Source: an uncultured Eubacteriales bacterium
Lineage (GTDB): Bacteria; Bacillota; Clostridia; Saccharofermentanales; Saccharofermentanaceae
Reading direction: 5' to 3'
NCBI GenBank assembly: GCA_900314745.1
Contig: OMWK01000008.1
Span: 21,784 to 85,783, forward strand
DNA: 64,000 nt
The position numbers were made by a program, and so were the translations under genes. Below, in pieces: positions 39,284 through 49,100 of the stretch. A model generated the notes under the pieces. The model had not been told where the DNA came from, made no database searches, and worked only from the letters and a program-made list of their open reading frames with translations. Position 1 is the stretch's first letter; each line of letters opens with the position of its first letter.

Positions 39284-40667
39284 CTGTAGCCTCCGATACG
39301 TTATCTATGAAGAAGAACTCCGCCTTGCTGCTGCCCTTCACGGCATTCTTACAGCTCGAGGGGAGAACTATGTTCCTGATGCCGAGTCTGCCCGCTTCAT
39401 CTATGCGGAGATTGAGGGATGATACGGGACGAAGCTCTCCTGTGAGTCCGACTTCTCCGAGGACCATGGTATCGGCCTTAAGGGGTATGCCTCTTGCCGA
39501 GGATACCACGGCTGCGATAAGAGCGAGATCACAGGCGGGATCCGTGACTCTTAAGCCTCCGATGACATTGATGAATACGTCCTTGGTATTAAGGTTGAGC
39601 TTGAACTGCTGTTCGGTGACAGCGAGAAGCATCGACGTTCTCGACCTGTCAGGTCCCGAGGTCATTCTCTGGGGCGTTCCGTAGCAGGTGTCGGCCGCGA
39701 GTGCCTGGATCTCTATCGTAAGTGCGCGTGCCCCCTCCACAATGGAAGTGATGGCTGAACCCGGAGCTTCAAGAGGACGTCCCGTGATCATAAGGGCGCT
39801 GGAACTGTCTACGGAGCGCAGACCCTGCTGCGTCATCTCGAAGAAAGCGAGTTCTCCCGATCTTCCGAATCTGTTCTTGACCGAACGGAGGATCCTGTAA
39901 GCGCCGGTGTTATCGCCTTCGAAGTAAAGAACGGTATCTACCATATGCTCTAAGGTCTTCGGACCTGCGATGGCACCATCCTTGGTCACGTGTCCGACGA
40001 GTATTATCGGAAGACCGTTGGACTTCGCGATTCGGATGAGTCCTGCCGTTACTTCCCTTGCTTGTGATACGCTTCCGGGTGTACCGTTCACGGATTCCGA
40101 ATAAAGTGTCTGTATGGAATCGATGATGCAAAGCGAAGGCTTGACCTTGGCCAACTCCTCCGCGATCACCTCGAAGCATGTCTGCGCACAGATGATTATC
40201 CTGTCGCCCTTAACACCGAGTCTGTCTGCTCTCATCCTGATCTGGGCGGGAGACTCCTCGCCTGATACGTACATGATGTCCTGCTCACCCTCGAATGAAT
40301 TCGCGAGCTGCAGAAGTATCGTAGATTTACCTATGCCGGGCTCGCCTCCCAGCAGGGTGACCGAGCCGTCTGTTATGCCCCCGCCGAATAATGTATCGAG
40401 CTGATCGATGCCCGTGTGGAAACGGATGTATTCTTCGTTGCCCGCATCGGCGAGCCTCACGGTCTCGCGTCTGTCGGTCCATGAATATGAGGACGCCTTA
40501 AATGCCGGCGAATCGCTCTTGCTGTTAGTGGAGGACTTGCCCTGTCCTGTTACTGTCGTTGATTCCACAAGGGTGTTGAAACTGCCGCAACCGGGGCATT
40601 TGCCCATCCACCCGGTGGTCTCATAACCGCATTCCTTGCAGAAAAATGTTACGTTCTTCTTAGCCAT
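39267..40667 (-). CDS. radA: DNA repair ATPase RadA (Sms)
   Basis: A 466-residue branch-migration helicase. The N-terminal zinc finger is CKECGYETTGWMGKCPGCG. The RecA-like core has Walker A GGEPGIGKSTILLQ, the RadA-specific KNRFG motif (SVKNRFGRSGELAFF) and a C-terminal Lon-like domain (VFINVIGGLRVTDPACDLA). There is no clear Shine-Dalgarno. On the minus strand the extended -10 TGT-TATACT (40674-40682) ends 6 nt before the ATG, so the mRNA is probably leaderless. Confidence 0.96.
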   Translation of the reverse strand: MAKKNVTFFCKECGYETTGWMGKCPGCGSFNTLVESTTVTGQGKSSTNSKSDSPAFKASSYSWTDRRETVRLADAGNEEYIRFHTGIDQLDTLFGGGITDGSVTLLGGEPGIGKSTILLQLANSFEGEQDIMYVSGEESPAQIRMRADRLGVKGDRIIICAQTCFEVIAEELAKVKPSLCIIDSIQTLYSESVNGTPGSVSQAREVTAGLIRIAKSNGLPIILVGHVTKDGAIAGPKTLEHMVDTVLYFEGDNTGAYRILRSVKNRFGRSGELAFFEMTQQGLRSVDSSSALMITGRPLEAPGSAITSIVEGARALTIEIQALAADTCYGTPQRMTSGPDRSRTSMLLAVTEQQFKLNLNTKDVFINVIGGLRVTDPACDLALIAAVVSSARGIPLKADTMVLGEVGLTGELRPVSSLNLRIDEAGRLGIRNIVLPSSCKNAVKGSSKAEFFFIDNVSEATDVLFS

Positions 40668-40751
40668 AATGAGAGTATAACACGGCAGGGCAGATTCTTA
40701 TGACCGATTAATGTACCTCAAAACTGAGAATTTACGTCAAGTAAAAATACT

Positions 40752-41942
40752 TTACAGGAACTCCTTAAGTCTTCTTACGGCTTCCTTCGTGTTCTCTAAG
40801 GATCCGAATGCCGTGAGGCGGAAGTATCTGTCTCCGCCCTTGCCGAAGCCTTCACCCGGAGTACCGACTATCTGCACCTCATTAAGAAGCCTGTCGAAGA
40901 ACTCCCAGCTACCGCATCCTTCGGGGCACTCCATCCAGACGTAAGGCGAGTTCTTGCCGCCGGTATAGAAGATCCCCTTCTCATCGAGAAGTTCCGTTAT
41001 GAGTCTGGCGTTCTCCTTGTAGTATGCGATGTTGGACTCGCATGCGCTGATGCCCTCCTTCGAAAGCGCGGCTGCCGCAGCTCTCTGGACAGGGTAGGAG
41101 ACACCGTTGAACTTCGTAGCCTGGCGTCTCTTCCAAAGCGCCATGATGCTCACATCTCCCGCCATAAGTGACGAAGGAATCAAAGTCCAGCCGCATCTTA
41201 CTCCCGTGAAGCCCGCGAACTTTGAAAAGGAGCAGATCTCGATGGCGCATATGTCGGCCCCTTCGATCTCGAAGATCGTATGGGGGATGCTGTCTCGGCT
41301 TATGAAGGCCTCATAAGCCGAGTCGTAGATGATGAGGCTTCCTGTCTTAAGAGCGTAGTCTACCCATGCCTTAAGACTGTCCTTATCGTAGGAGGCGCCC
41401 GTCGGATTATTGGGGGAGCAAAGGTAGATCACGCTGCCTTCGATCTGCTCCGTAAGCTCTGAAGGCAGAGGCAGGAATCCGTTCTCCTTGGTTCCGTTAA
41501 TGTAGGTTATGGAGTTGCCGCTCATCGTGTTCGAGTCGACGTAAACGGGGTAGACCGGGTCGGGGATTATGACGGGGTTGTTCCCTAAGATATCGACGAT
41601 GTTTCCGAGGTCGCTCTTCGCTCCGTCAGAGACGAATATGGTATCGGTATCGACTTCAACTCCAAGGCTTCTGTAATGAACTGCGATCGCTTCTCTAAGG
41701 AAAGCGTATCCGTACTCGGGCGGGTAGCCTCTGAATGTCTCGCGGACGCCCATCTCCTCGCAGGCTTTGATCATCGCGTCAGTGACGGTTTTGGGCAGGG
41801 GGAGAGTGACGTCGCCGATGCCCATTCTGATTATCTTCGCATCGGGGTTGGCGTTCTCGTAAGCTCTCACTCTCGAGCCTATTTCAGAGAAAAGATAGGT
41901 CTGCCTGATGTTGCCGAAGTTGACGTTTGTTTTTATCTTCAT
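40752..41942 (-). CDS. dapL: LL-diaminopimelate aminotransferase
   Basis: A 396-residue PLP aminotransferase that converts tetrahydrodipicolinate to LL-DAP in one step, for lysine and peptidoglycan. Family markers are FSEIGSRVRAYENANPDAKI, RMGIGDVTLPLP, FRGYPPEYGYAFLREAI, SDGAKSDLGNI, CSPNNPTGASYD and the PLP-Lys motif SFSKFAGFTGVRCGW. Full length. It has its own promoter and an about 90-nt structured leader. AAGGAG lies 12 nt before the ATG, inside the loop of a hairpin formed by AGCGCA/TGCGCT. Confidence 0.95.
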   Translation of the reverse strand: MKIKTNVNFGNIRQTYLFSEIGSRVRAYENANPDAKIIRMGIGDVTLPLPKTVTDAMIKACEEMGVRETFRGYPPEYGYAFLREAIAVHYRSLGVEVDTDTIFVSDGAKSDLGNIVDILGNNPVIIPDPVYPVYVDSNTMSGNSITYINGTKENGFLPLPSELTEQIEGSVIYLCSPNNPTGASYDKDSLKAWVDYALKTGSLIIYDSAYEAFISRDSIPHTIFEIEGADICAIEICSFSKFAGFTGVRCGWTLIPSSLMAGDVSIMALWKRRQATKFNGVSYPVQRAAAAALSKEGISACESNIAYYKENARLITELLDEKGIFYTGGKNSPYVWMECPEGCGSWEFFDRLLNEVQIVGTPGEGFGKGGDRYFRLTAFGSLENTKEAVRRLKEFL

Positions 41943-41946
41943 AGGA

Positions 41947-42012
41947 AGCGCACTCTCCTTCTACAAAAAATGCGCTCACCCTGAGCTTATTTCCCGCCGG
42001 AAAATAACCTCA
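41947..42012 (-). promoter_or_regulatory. Structured leader of dapL
   Basis: On the minus-strand RNA three foldings compete: a 9-bp hairpin (plus-strand arms 41987-41995 and 41999-42007) extended by TGAG/CTCA (42009-42012 with 41982-41985); a short terminator-like GCTCA-GGG-TGAGC followed by GCATTTTTT (41966-41986); and AGCGCA (41971-41976) with TGCGCT (41947-41952), which places the ribosome site in its loop. It is too short for the lysine riboswitch and carries no leader peptide. Confidence 0.5.
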
Positions 42013-42038
42013 AGATGAACGCCGTTGTTCAAGACAGA

Positions 42039-42067
42039 AATCTATCATCTAATCCGGGCAATGTCAA
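42039..42067 (-). promoter_or_regulatory. Promoter of dapL
   Basis: Minus strand TTGACA (42062-42067), 17-bp spacer, TAGATT (42039-42044). Its -35 shares bases with that of the divergent promoter for the next gene. Confidence 0.72.
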
Positions 42068-42089
42068 TCTTTGCCGTATGCTGTATAAT
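42061..42089 (+). promoter_or_regulatory. Promoter of the adenylate-forming enzyme gene
   Basis: ATGTCA (42061-42066), 17-bp spacer, consensus TATAAT (42084-42089), about 35 bp before the GTG start. Confidence 0.75.
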
Positions 42090-42124
42090 TACAGTACTTC
42101 TTTAATGATCAGAGGACGGTTACA

Positions 42125-43897
42125 GTGCTGGAGACAAAGTGGAGCAAATATTACGGAGACTACGCTTTCACCCCCGACATAGACGTTAACAAGTCGGCAT
42201 ACGGAGCGTTGAAGGATACCGCCGGAAGACATCCTGACAGAGTTGCTGTTGAATACGGAAGGCGTAAGTTCACCTACGGCGAACTCATGTCGCTTATAGA
42301 CAGGTACGCCTCAATCTTCGCGGCGCAGGGCATCGGACGCGGATCCAACGTAATGATCTCGTGCAGAAGAATGCCTCATCAGATAATATCTTTCTTTGCT
42401 TTGAATAAGATCGGGGCTTCTGCGATATTCATCATGAGAAATGCGGGACCCGAGGTATTCGGTAAACTCGGACAGACTCTCAAGGCTTCCCACATGATCT
42501 TCTCGGTAGATATCTTTAAAAAGTACAAGCACCTGTTCATGCATACGCCCATAAGGCAGATCATACTCGCGAGAAGCAGTGATTATTCCACGTCTGCAGA
42601 TATTCTTAATCCCAATATCTGGGACCTTAAGAGGAATGAATCCTATGACATCGGACAGGATAATGGCGCTGGCGGCCCCGAGGTCGTATTCTGGACCGAC
42701 CTTATGAACGGCGAGTACCCCGAGACCGAGGAGGTATCCGAGCCTGATAATACAGCGGTGTACTTCATGAGCGGTGTCGCCGCGGGACCGGTCAATATCG
42801 TAAAGCACAGTTCAAGGTCCCTGAATTCGCAGGCGATGATAAGTGCTTTCCTTCTTGGCAAAGGCGTTAACCGCGTGTTCTCGTTCATAAGAATGGACTT
42901 CTCGTTCGGCATGTGTTTTGCCATGTATACGACACTTGTCTCGGGAAATACTTATCTTATCAACACACAGATGGAGCTCGAGTTCTCGGGACGCGACATC
43001 AATAATTACAGGCCGGATGTAGTTATCGGATATCCGCAGATGATATCCGCCCTCATAGACAGCAGAAGGATAAACACCAGGACCATGAGCAGTATTAAGA
43101 CCATTTGCTCATGCGGCAACATAATGACCGGTTCCGAATACCACAGGATCAAGGATTTCTTCAGCAAGAAGAATCTTGCTCCGAAGATAATGAGAATTTA
43201 CGGCATCACGGAGACTGCGTCCGTATACATGTTCCTGCCGGAGGACGAGATCAGGCCCTCCGCTTTGGGCATACCGGTTCCGGGTGTAAGAATGAAGATC
43301 ATAAACCCCGACAACAACGGTGAGCAGATGAACGGAACTTTGGGCGTAATTGCCGTCAACACGCCTTCTGGCATGTTGGGTTACGTCGATGCCGATGACG
43401 ACACCAATACGGTCTTGAGAAGGCTTAACGACGGTGACATCTGGGTCATCTCGGGAGATCTCGGAACCGAGGGCGAGGACGGCATGTTCTACTTCGGCGG
43501 CACGAGACGGAGGCTTTTCGACAGGGGCGGGATGCATGTTTACCCGCAGCTTATCGAAGACGAGATTAGATCTGTTCTGGGCGTCGATGACTGCTGTGCG
43601 GTGCCTCTCGAGAGAGACGGGGAAACAATAGTGAAGGTCGCGGTCAAGCCGGATTCATCTATACTTTTTAACAACGACAGGCTGAATGAGCTTAAGGACG
43701 CCATCGAGCTTATGTGCGAGATGGAGATGCCGGAGCCCATGAGACCTGACGAGTACGAATTCATGGCATACCTGCCGGCTGAGAAATACGGAAGGGTAGA
43801 TTACGAGAAGATCATCAGCATGTTTAAGGAGGAAGAGGATGAGCAGAAAGATAACCAGAATAGTGGCTCTGCTGCTGGCACTGTCGATGACGTATAG
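42125..43897 (+). CDS. ANL-superfamily adenylate-forming enzyme with altered P-loop
   Basis: A 590-residue acyl-CoA synthetase-like protein. N-terminal HPDRVAVEYGRRKFTYGELM, the A5 motif RIYGITETASVYM, the A7 region VISGDLGTEGEDGMFYFGG, A8 RRRLFDRGGMHVYPQLIEDEI and the A10 Lys (LPAEKYGRVDY) are present. The A3 phosphate loop, normally SGTTGxPKG, reads MSGVAAGPVNIVKHS, without the Thr pair or the Lys. Start GTG after GAGGACGG. The last 19 codons overlap the next gene by 59 bp in another frame, so the tail is probably not conserved. Substrate unknown. Confidence 0.82.
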   Translation: MLETKWSKYYGDYAFTPDIDVNKSAYGALKDTAGRHPDRVAVEYGRRKFTYGELMSLIDRYASIFAAQGIGRGSNVMISCRRMPHQIISFFALNKIGASAIFIMRNAGPEVFGKLGQTLKASHMIFSVDIFKKYKHLFMHTPIRQIILARSSDYSTSADILNPNIWDLKRNESYDIGQDNGAGGPEVVFWTDLMNGEYPETEEVSEPDNTAVYFMSGVAAGPVNIVKHSSRSLNSQAMISAFLLGKGVNRVFSFIRMDFSFGMCFAMYTTLVSGNTYLINTQMELEFSGRDINNYRPDVVIGYPQMISALIDSRRINTRTMSSIKTICSCGNIMTGSEYHRIKDFFSKKNLAPKIMRIYGITETASVYMFLPEDEIRPSALGIPVPGVRMKIINPDNNGEQMNGTLGVIAVNTPSGMLGYVDADDDTNTVLRRLNDGDIWVISGDLGTEGEDGMFYFGGTRRRLFDRGGMHVYPQLIEDEIRSVLGVDDCCAVPLERDGETIVKVAVKPDSSILFNNDRLNELKDAIELMCEMEMPEPMRPDEYEFMAYLPAEKYGRVDYEKIISMFKEEEDEQKDNQNSGSAAGTVDDV

Positions 43898-45968
43898 CAT
43901 CGCGGGATGTTCCAAGATCGAGGACTTTTTTGACCTCGGAGGAAGCAGCAGAAGCGAGAGAAGAAGGGACAGAGATGACGACGAAGAAGATGAGACGGAA
44001 GAGACGGAGGAGACAGAACCTACCGAGACTTTGATTATCACGGATCCCACGGAGCCGTCTCAGACAGATCCTGCGATCGTGACTACGATGGCGGATCTTA
44101 CATATCCCGATCACATTGCAACTTATGAGGAGTTACATCCCGCACACGCTCCCGGCACGGTAAGCGGACAGCAGGCGGTAGATCTTCTTAACGACATCGA
44201 AAGGGAAGTCATCATCGACACCTTCGAGAATAACTACGTGTATGCTTCCATATTCTTCTCCGATCCCGAGAGCTTCGGCCTCGAGTTCAATGAAGACAAT
44301 ATCGGATGGGGAGAGGTAGACACCGAAGTTTACGAGGATATCGAGGAGATCGTTGAGATCGTAAATGAGCTTTATACCATCGATCGTGACAGCCTCGGTA
44401 TCGATGACCGTATCTTCTACGACAAGCTTCTGTACGATATGGAGCTCTCACTTTACGCTTCACAGTATTCCGCTTTCAATTATTACGAGAGCGTGCTGAA
44501 GGATATAACCGGACCTCAGAGCGAAGTCCTGTTTGTTCTCGATGTGCTGGAGTTCGAGACTGTCGAGGATGCCGAGAATTACATTCTCGTTCTCCGCGAC
44601 ATCGACAGATACTATGATGCCCTCTGTGCATTCGAGGAGAGACGAGTCGATTATGGCTTCGTCAATTCCGATGACGTCTATGAGTCAGTAGCGGAGAGCT
44701 TTGACAACCTCGTATCCCAGTCGGAGGACTGCTTCCTCTACGATTCATTCAGAGAAAGACTCAATAACATTCCGGGCCTGTCCTCTACTGAAAGATACGC
44801 TCTTATTGAGGAGCACGATCAGGTCATGCACGATATCGTTTTCCCTGAATTCCAGGAGTGTGCGGACAGGATCAGGGCACTCGAGTGCGGTGCGCCTTCC
44901 GTAGGCGTCTGCTCCTATCCCGGAGGCGATGCTTATTATGCATTCATCTTCGCGACACAGACCAATACCGGCAAGCCCATTGACCAGTGCATAGAGGAGC
45001 TCGAGGCATATTCTGACTCCGTAAGAGACACCATGATGTCCATTGCGACATCAGGTGATACGACATGGCTTGATGAGTATCTCGACCACGACTATTCGCA
45101 GGGTGATACACAGGATAATCTCGATTACCTCTACGGTGAGATCCAGGCGGATTTCCCTCCGATTCCCGATCATGAGTACAGACTTATGACCGTGCCCGAG
45201 GTATTCTCAGACAGCTTCTCTGCCGCGGCATTCCTGGGTTACCACCTCGATAGATTCGATTCCAACATCATCATCACGAACGAGCAGCAGATAAGGCCCA
45301 CTCACGGTACCGTGTGTGCTCACGAGGGATATCCCGGACACATGTATGAGTCCGTATATCACAGAAGCATCACGGATCATCCGTATATGTATCTTGCCGA
45401 TTCGATCGGATATGCGGAAGGATGGGCAAATTATGTCCAGTTCTATTCCTACAGATATTTCAGCACTTCAACAGCCGCAACCCTGGTAAGCATCGAGGAT
45501 CAGATCAACACTATCCTGTTTGCAAGATTTGACATCGGCATCAATTACGAGGGATGGACGGCACAGGACTGCGCCGACTGGGTAAGCAGCCTGCTCGGAC
45601 AGGTAGTCCGTCCCGCTGATATCATGGATGCATACAACCTCCTGCTCGTAGACCCGGGTTACGGAGCCAAGTACGGCATCGGTTATCTTAATACCGGCAT
45701 GATCATTGCCCAGCTTCAGGATGAGTTCCCCGACGCGAGTATGCTCGAGATCCATACGGCATATCTCAATGCCCAGGCGGGAACCTATGAGCAGATAATC
45801 GAGAATGCGAGAATGTTCCTTGAGGATGAGGAGTTCATCTATCCTGTTGATTCATGGGGTGATGAGTTCGAAGGAAATCCGTTCAGCTCAGGATACGGTT
45901 CCGGTTCCGGAGGAGGTTCATCATCAGGAGGATCGTCCTCAGGCGGAGGACTTCTGCCCGGACACTGA
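43839..45968 (+). CDS. DUF885-family lipoprotein (putative metallopeptidase)
   Basis: A 709-residue lipoprotein with lipobox IAGC (Cys at residue 25). An acidic Thr/Glu linker follows (to about residue 80), then the alpha-helical DUF885 domain, marked by CAHEGYPGHMYESVYHRS (an HExxxxH-like zinc motif) and YAEGWANYVQFYSYRYF. The C-terminus is Gly/Ser-rich (GSGSGGGSSSGGSS). DUF885 proteins resemble M32-type carboxypeptidases in fold. GGAGGAAGAGG precedes the ATG, within the preceding gene. A terminator follows. Confidence 0.87.
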   Translation: MSRKITRIVALLLALSMTYSIAGCSKIEDFFDLGGSSRSERRRDRDDDEEDETEETEETEPTETLIITDPTEPSQTDPAIVTTMADLTYPDHIATYEELHPAHAPGTVSGQQAVDLLNDIEREVIIDTFENNYVYASIFFSDPESFGLEFNEDNIGWGEVDTEVYEDIEEIVEIVNELYTIDRDSLGIDDRIFYDKLLYDMELSLYASQYSAFNYYESVLKDITGPQSEVLFVLDVLEFETVEDAENYILVLRDIDRYYDALCAFEERRVDYGFVNSDDVYESVAESFDNLVSQSEDCFLYDSFRERLNNIPGLSSTERYALIEEHDQVMHDIVFPEFQECADRIRALECGAPSVGVCSYPGGDAYYAFIFATQTNTGKPIDQCIEELEAYSDSVRDTMMSIATSGDTTWLDEYLDHDYSQGDTQDNLDYLYGEIQADFPPIPDHEYRLMTVPEVFSDSFSAAAFLGYHLDRFDSNIIITNEQQIRPTHGTVCAHEGYPGHMYESVYHRSITDHPYMYLADSIGYAEGWANYVQFYSYRYFSTSTAATLVSIEDQINTILFARFDIGINYEGWTAQDCADWVSSLLGQVVRPADIMDAYNLLLVDPGYGAKYGIGYLNTGMIIAQLQDEFPDASMLEIHTAYLNAQAGTYEQIIENARMFLEDEEFIYPVDSWGDEFEGNPFSSGYGSGSGGGSSSGGSSSGGGLLPGH

Positions 45969-45995
45969 TAAGGCAATCTGCAAAGGCCGTAAACG

Positions 45996-46030
45996 GGCCG
46001 TCTGACCTAAGGGTCGGGCGGCTCTTATTA
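45996..46030 (+). terminator. Terminator after the DUF885 gene
   Basis: GCCGTCTGACC (45997-46007) pairs with GGTCGGGCGGC (46012-46022), with two G-U pairs and a 4-nt loop, followed by TCTTATTAAT. Confidence 0.75.
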
Positions 46031-46057
46031 ATAATTAGTAATTAAGGTAAAAAACAT

Positions 46058-46084
46058 TTGTCAAAAAAAACATTGTGTTATAAT
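46058..46084 (+). promoter_or_regulatory. Promoter of the pseudo-PP2C membrane protein gene
   Basis: TTGTCA (46058-46063), short 15-bp spacer through an A tract, then TATAAT (46079-46084). The A tract may act as an UP or curvature element. Confidence 0.7.
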
Positions 46085-46113
46085 TAATCTGTATATTTAT
46101 TCGGAGGTTGCAC

Positions 46114-49100
46114 ATGGCGGTTTTAACGAATCTGGCAAGTACCCTTACAGCCAGATATTTCCCATCTAAGACATTAACTGATGCATTTTATCTGGACGGT
46201 CGACTTTTTGGTAAGAGAGAGGCACGTCAGGCTGATATAACAATAGAGAAGAACGAGAGAGGATATTTCCTTTCAGTATTTGCACACCCCAAGCTTTCAA
46301 ATTACGAACCCGGCATGATGCCGCCTTATGAGCCGGAGCTTCGTGGTACATGTAATGAAGTCAAGTTCGGACACAAAGAGATAGATGAGATGATCGAGGG
46401 ATTCCTTACTACCGCTGTGGATGTCACGGGTAAGTCAAGGATCGCGGAGGCTGATGACAGGACTCCGTATTTCTCCGGAATAATCATCAGGGATTCAGAG
46501 GCTTTTGCGGTAACTATCGGAACAGGTCTCGCATTCCTCTACAGAGACGATACGCTCTATCCTCTTACGGATGCTGGCATCCCCATGGAGCCTATCGATG
46601 CCCGGGGCAACAGAGTAGCGGATTTCCTTTACTACTGTTCGTCCAAGACGGCTAATGCCCTCTGGTCCAATTTCTTCACACTCGCTCAGGATGACTGCAT
46701 CATCCTCTGCAACAAGGAAGTCTACGATGCTCTCGGACAAAGAGAGATTTTGAGAATACTCGACGAGGCTGATGACCAGTGCGATGCTGCAGGCGTCATC
46801 ATTACACAGGCTTCCGCGAGAATGCCTGACGTTCCGATGCAGTTTGCCATCTCATTCGTTGAGGACGTTGTCTCCGATGAGAAGAAGGGGCTGTTCGGAT
46901 TCAGGAAGAAGGCTAAGGAAGAAGATACTTCCGAGATGAGCATCCAGTCCACATTCGACGGCGGACTCGTAGGTGCGGCTGCTAATGCAGCGGCAGCTTC
47001 AGGTTTTGCCGGCAGCATGACGATCGACGAGTACCAGCCTGCGGGCGGCAACTCATTCGTTATGTTCGGTGACAATGCCGCCAACATTGTTCCCCCTGCA
47101 GCAAATCAGCAGGCTACGGGCAATCAGGGCATCGTCGTTGAGCCTCCCAAGCAGAGTAAGGACGGGGATTTTGTTCAGTTCCTCGATCCTTCTGTCAATA
47201 AGGGCGTATCCGAAGTAAGTGCCGAGGATGTCATGAAGACACTGTTCCGGGATTCCGTTAAGGCTGCTTCAGTCGGAGCAGGAGTTGCAGGTGCAGCTGC
47301 TGCCGCAGGAGCTGCAGGAACAGCAGCCGCAGGAGCCGCACAGACAGCGGCAGCCGGAACGGCCGCAGCAGGTGCGGTTGCCGGAGCCGCGGCAGGCGCC
47401 GCAGCAGCAGGAAGTGCTGCTGAGTCCATCTTCGTGAATGAAGCGGTTAATCCTTTCGCTGATATGGATGTCACAGCTTCTGATTCCATGAAGCCGGTCT
47501 CCACGACTAAGTTCACGATCAATAATGATTCCGACGCCGATAAGACGAAGGCTGTCGAGAGACTTGATGCCGCATTCATGGCGAAGCTTGAGCAGGAGAG
47601 CGCAGAGGCAGCTTCCACTGATGTTAAGGCTGTCGAGAGTGCAGTCAGCGCCATGACCGGTGCGGAAGCATCATTTGTACAGAATAATCCTTTCGTAGTT
47701 GCAAAGGAGCCTGCTCCTGTAGTTCCCGAAGCACCTGCGCCTGAAGTTGTAATCCCCGAAGTTGCGGCTCCGAAGGTCGTTCCCGCAGAGCCTGTCGCAA
47801 CTTCTCCTTTCGTTGCGGAATCCTATGCTGCACCCAAGGCTCCCGAAGAACCCGCACCGGTTCCCGAGCAGCCGACGGCGGGCACATTTGTATTCTCGCA
47901 GGGTTCTGAAGATACGGTGGTTCCCGATGTTGCTGCTCAGAATGCAGTCAGCAGCTTCGATCCATATAGTGTAGGAAGCGGCGAGGAGATGCAGAATGCC
48001 GAGCCTCCTGTATTCGGCGAGAGTGTTCTGACAGCTCCCACAGACGAAGAGATCAAGGAAGCATCCGAGGGAATCCCCGTTCCTGAGTTCGACATCAGAA
48101 GTGAAGCTCCTAAGATCGATGAGTCCGACAAGTTAGGAGTTGAGTTCCCCGTGAGTAAAGACTACGACAAACCGACTGATCAGAACACCGTAAACGATGC
48201 ACCCGAGACCGGAAGCGACTTCAGCCTGCCTTTTGAGAACGGAGCTGAGACTGTCAACGATCTGCCTGAGCCTGTACCCGAGCAGATCCCCGAGATGCCG
48301 GTATACGGAGCTAATGACTACCAGTCACCTGTTGCTGCGACCAACGCTGATGTTGCAGTGAATACACCTGACCAGGGCGTTTATTCCTACGGTCAGATGG
48401 TTAATAACGAGAATATGTCAGAAGAGCCTGTTCCCGAGATGCCTGTGGATTACGGTTACGCAGCTGCCGCACCCGATCCGTTCATGGGACAGACAGAGGT
48501 TCCTTCGGAGCCTGCTTCTGGCCAGTCTGCTTATGAGTCTTTAAGCCCCACATCTTACGGCCCTTACGACGAGCAGCCGTATATGGAAGGCAAGTACGGA
48601 TATACTCCCGGACAGTACCAGGAAGGTTATGACAACCCTGCAGGTGAGCCGGGTGCCGTGCCTCCGAGTTCTGACGATGATTGGATCAACTCCATTCTTG
48701 GAATAGATGACAGTGCCTTTGATATGGCAGGTGCTGCTGCCGGTACAGCCGCTGCAGCCGCCGCAGAAGGCATGGAGGCAGGAGGTGCAGCTATGGCAGA
48801 TAACGGTTACGGATATAACCGCCAGCCCGCTCCTACCGGTGTTCCCCAGATGCAGAGAAGGGCTCCTTCTCCCGCTAGGCCCAGAACATCGGCTTCCGGC
48901 AACGGCAACGGCGGCGGCAAGAGGAAGGTTCCTCATCTTAACAGGAACGGTTACATGTTCCTGGCATTCGTCATCGTATGTCTTGTCTGCCTGATCATCC
49001 TCATCAGCGCGATCGTAAGATCCTGCGGCAAGGAGAATGCAGAGGTTACCGAGACATCAGCTGACGTAGCCGTAGTTGAGACACAGCCTGTAGAGACACA

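Noticed and set aside
41943..42124. Lysine riboswitch upstream of dapL
   Set aside because: The transcribed leader is only about 90 nt, and the known lysine riboswitch core with five helices would not fit.
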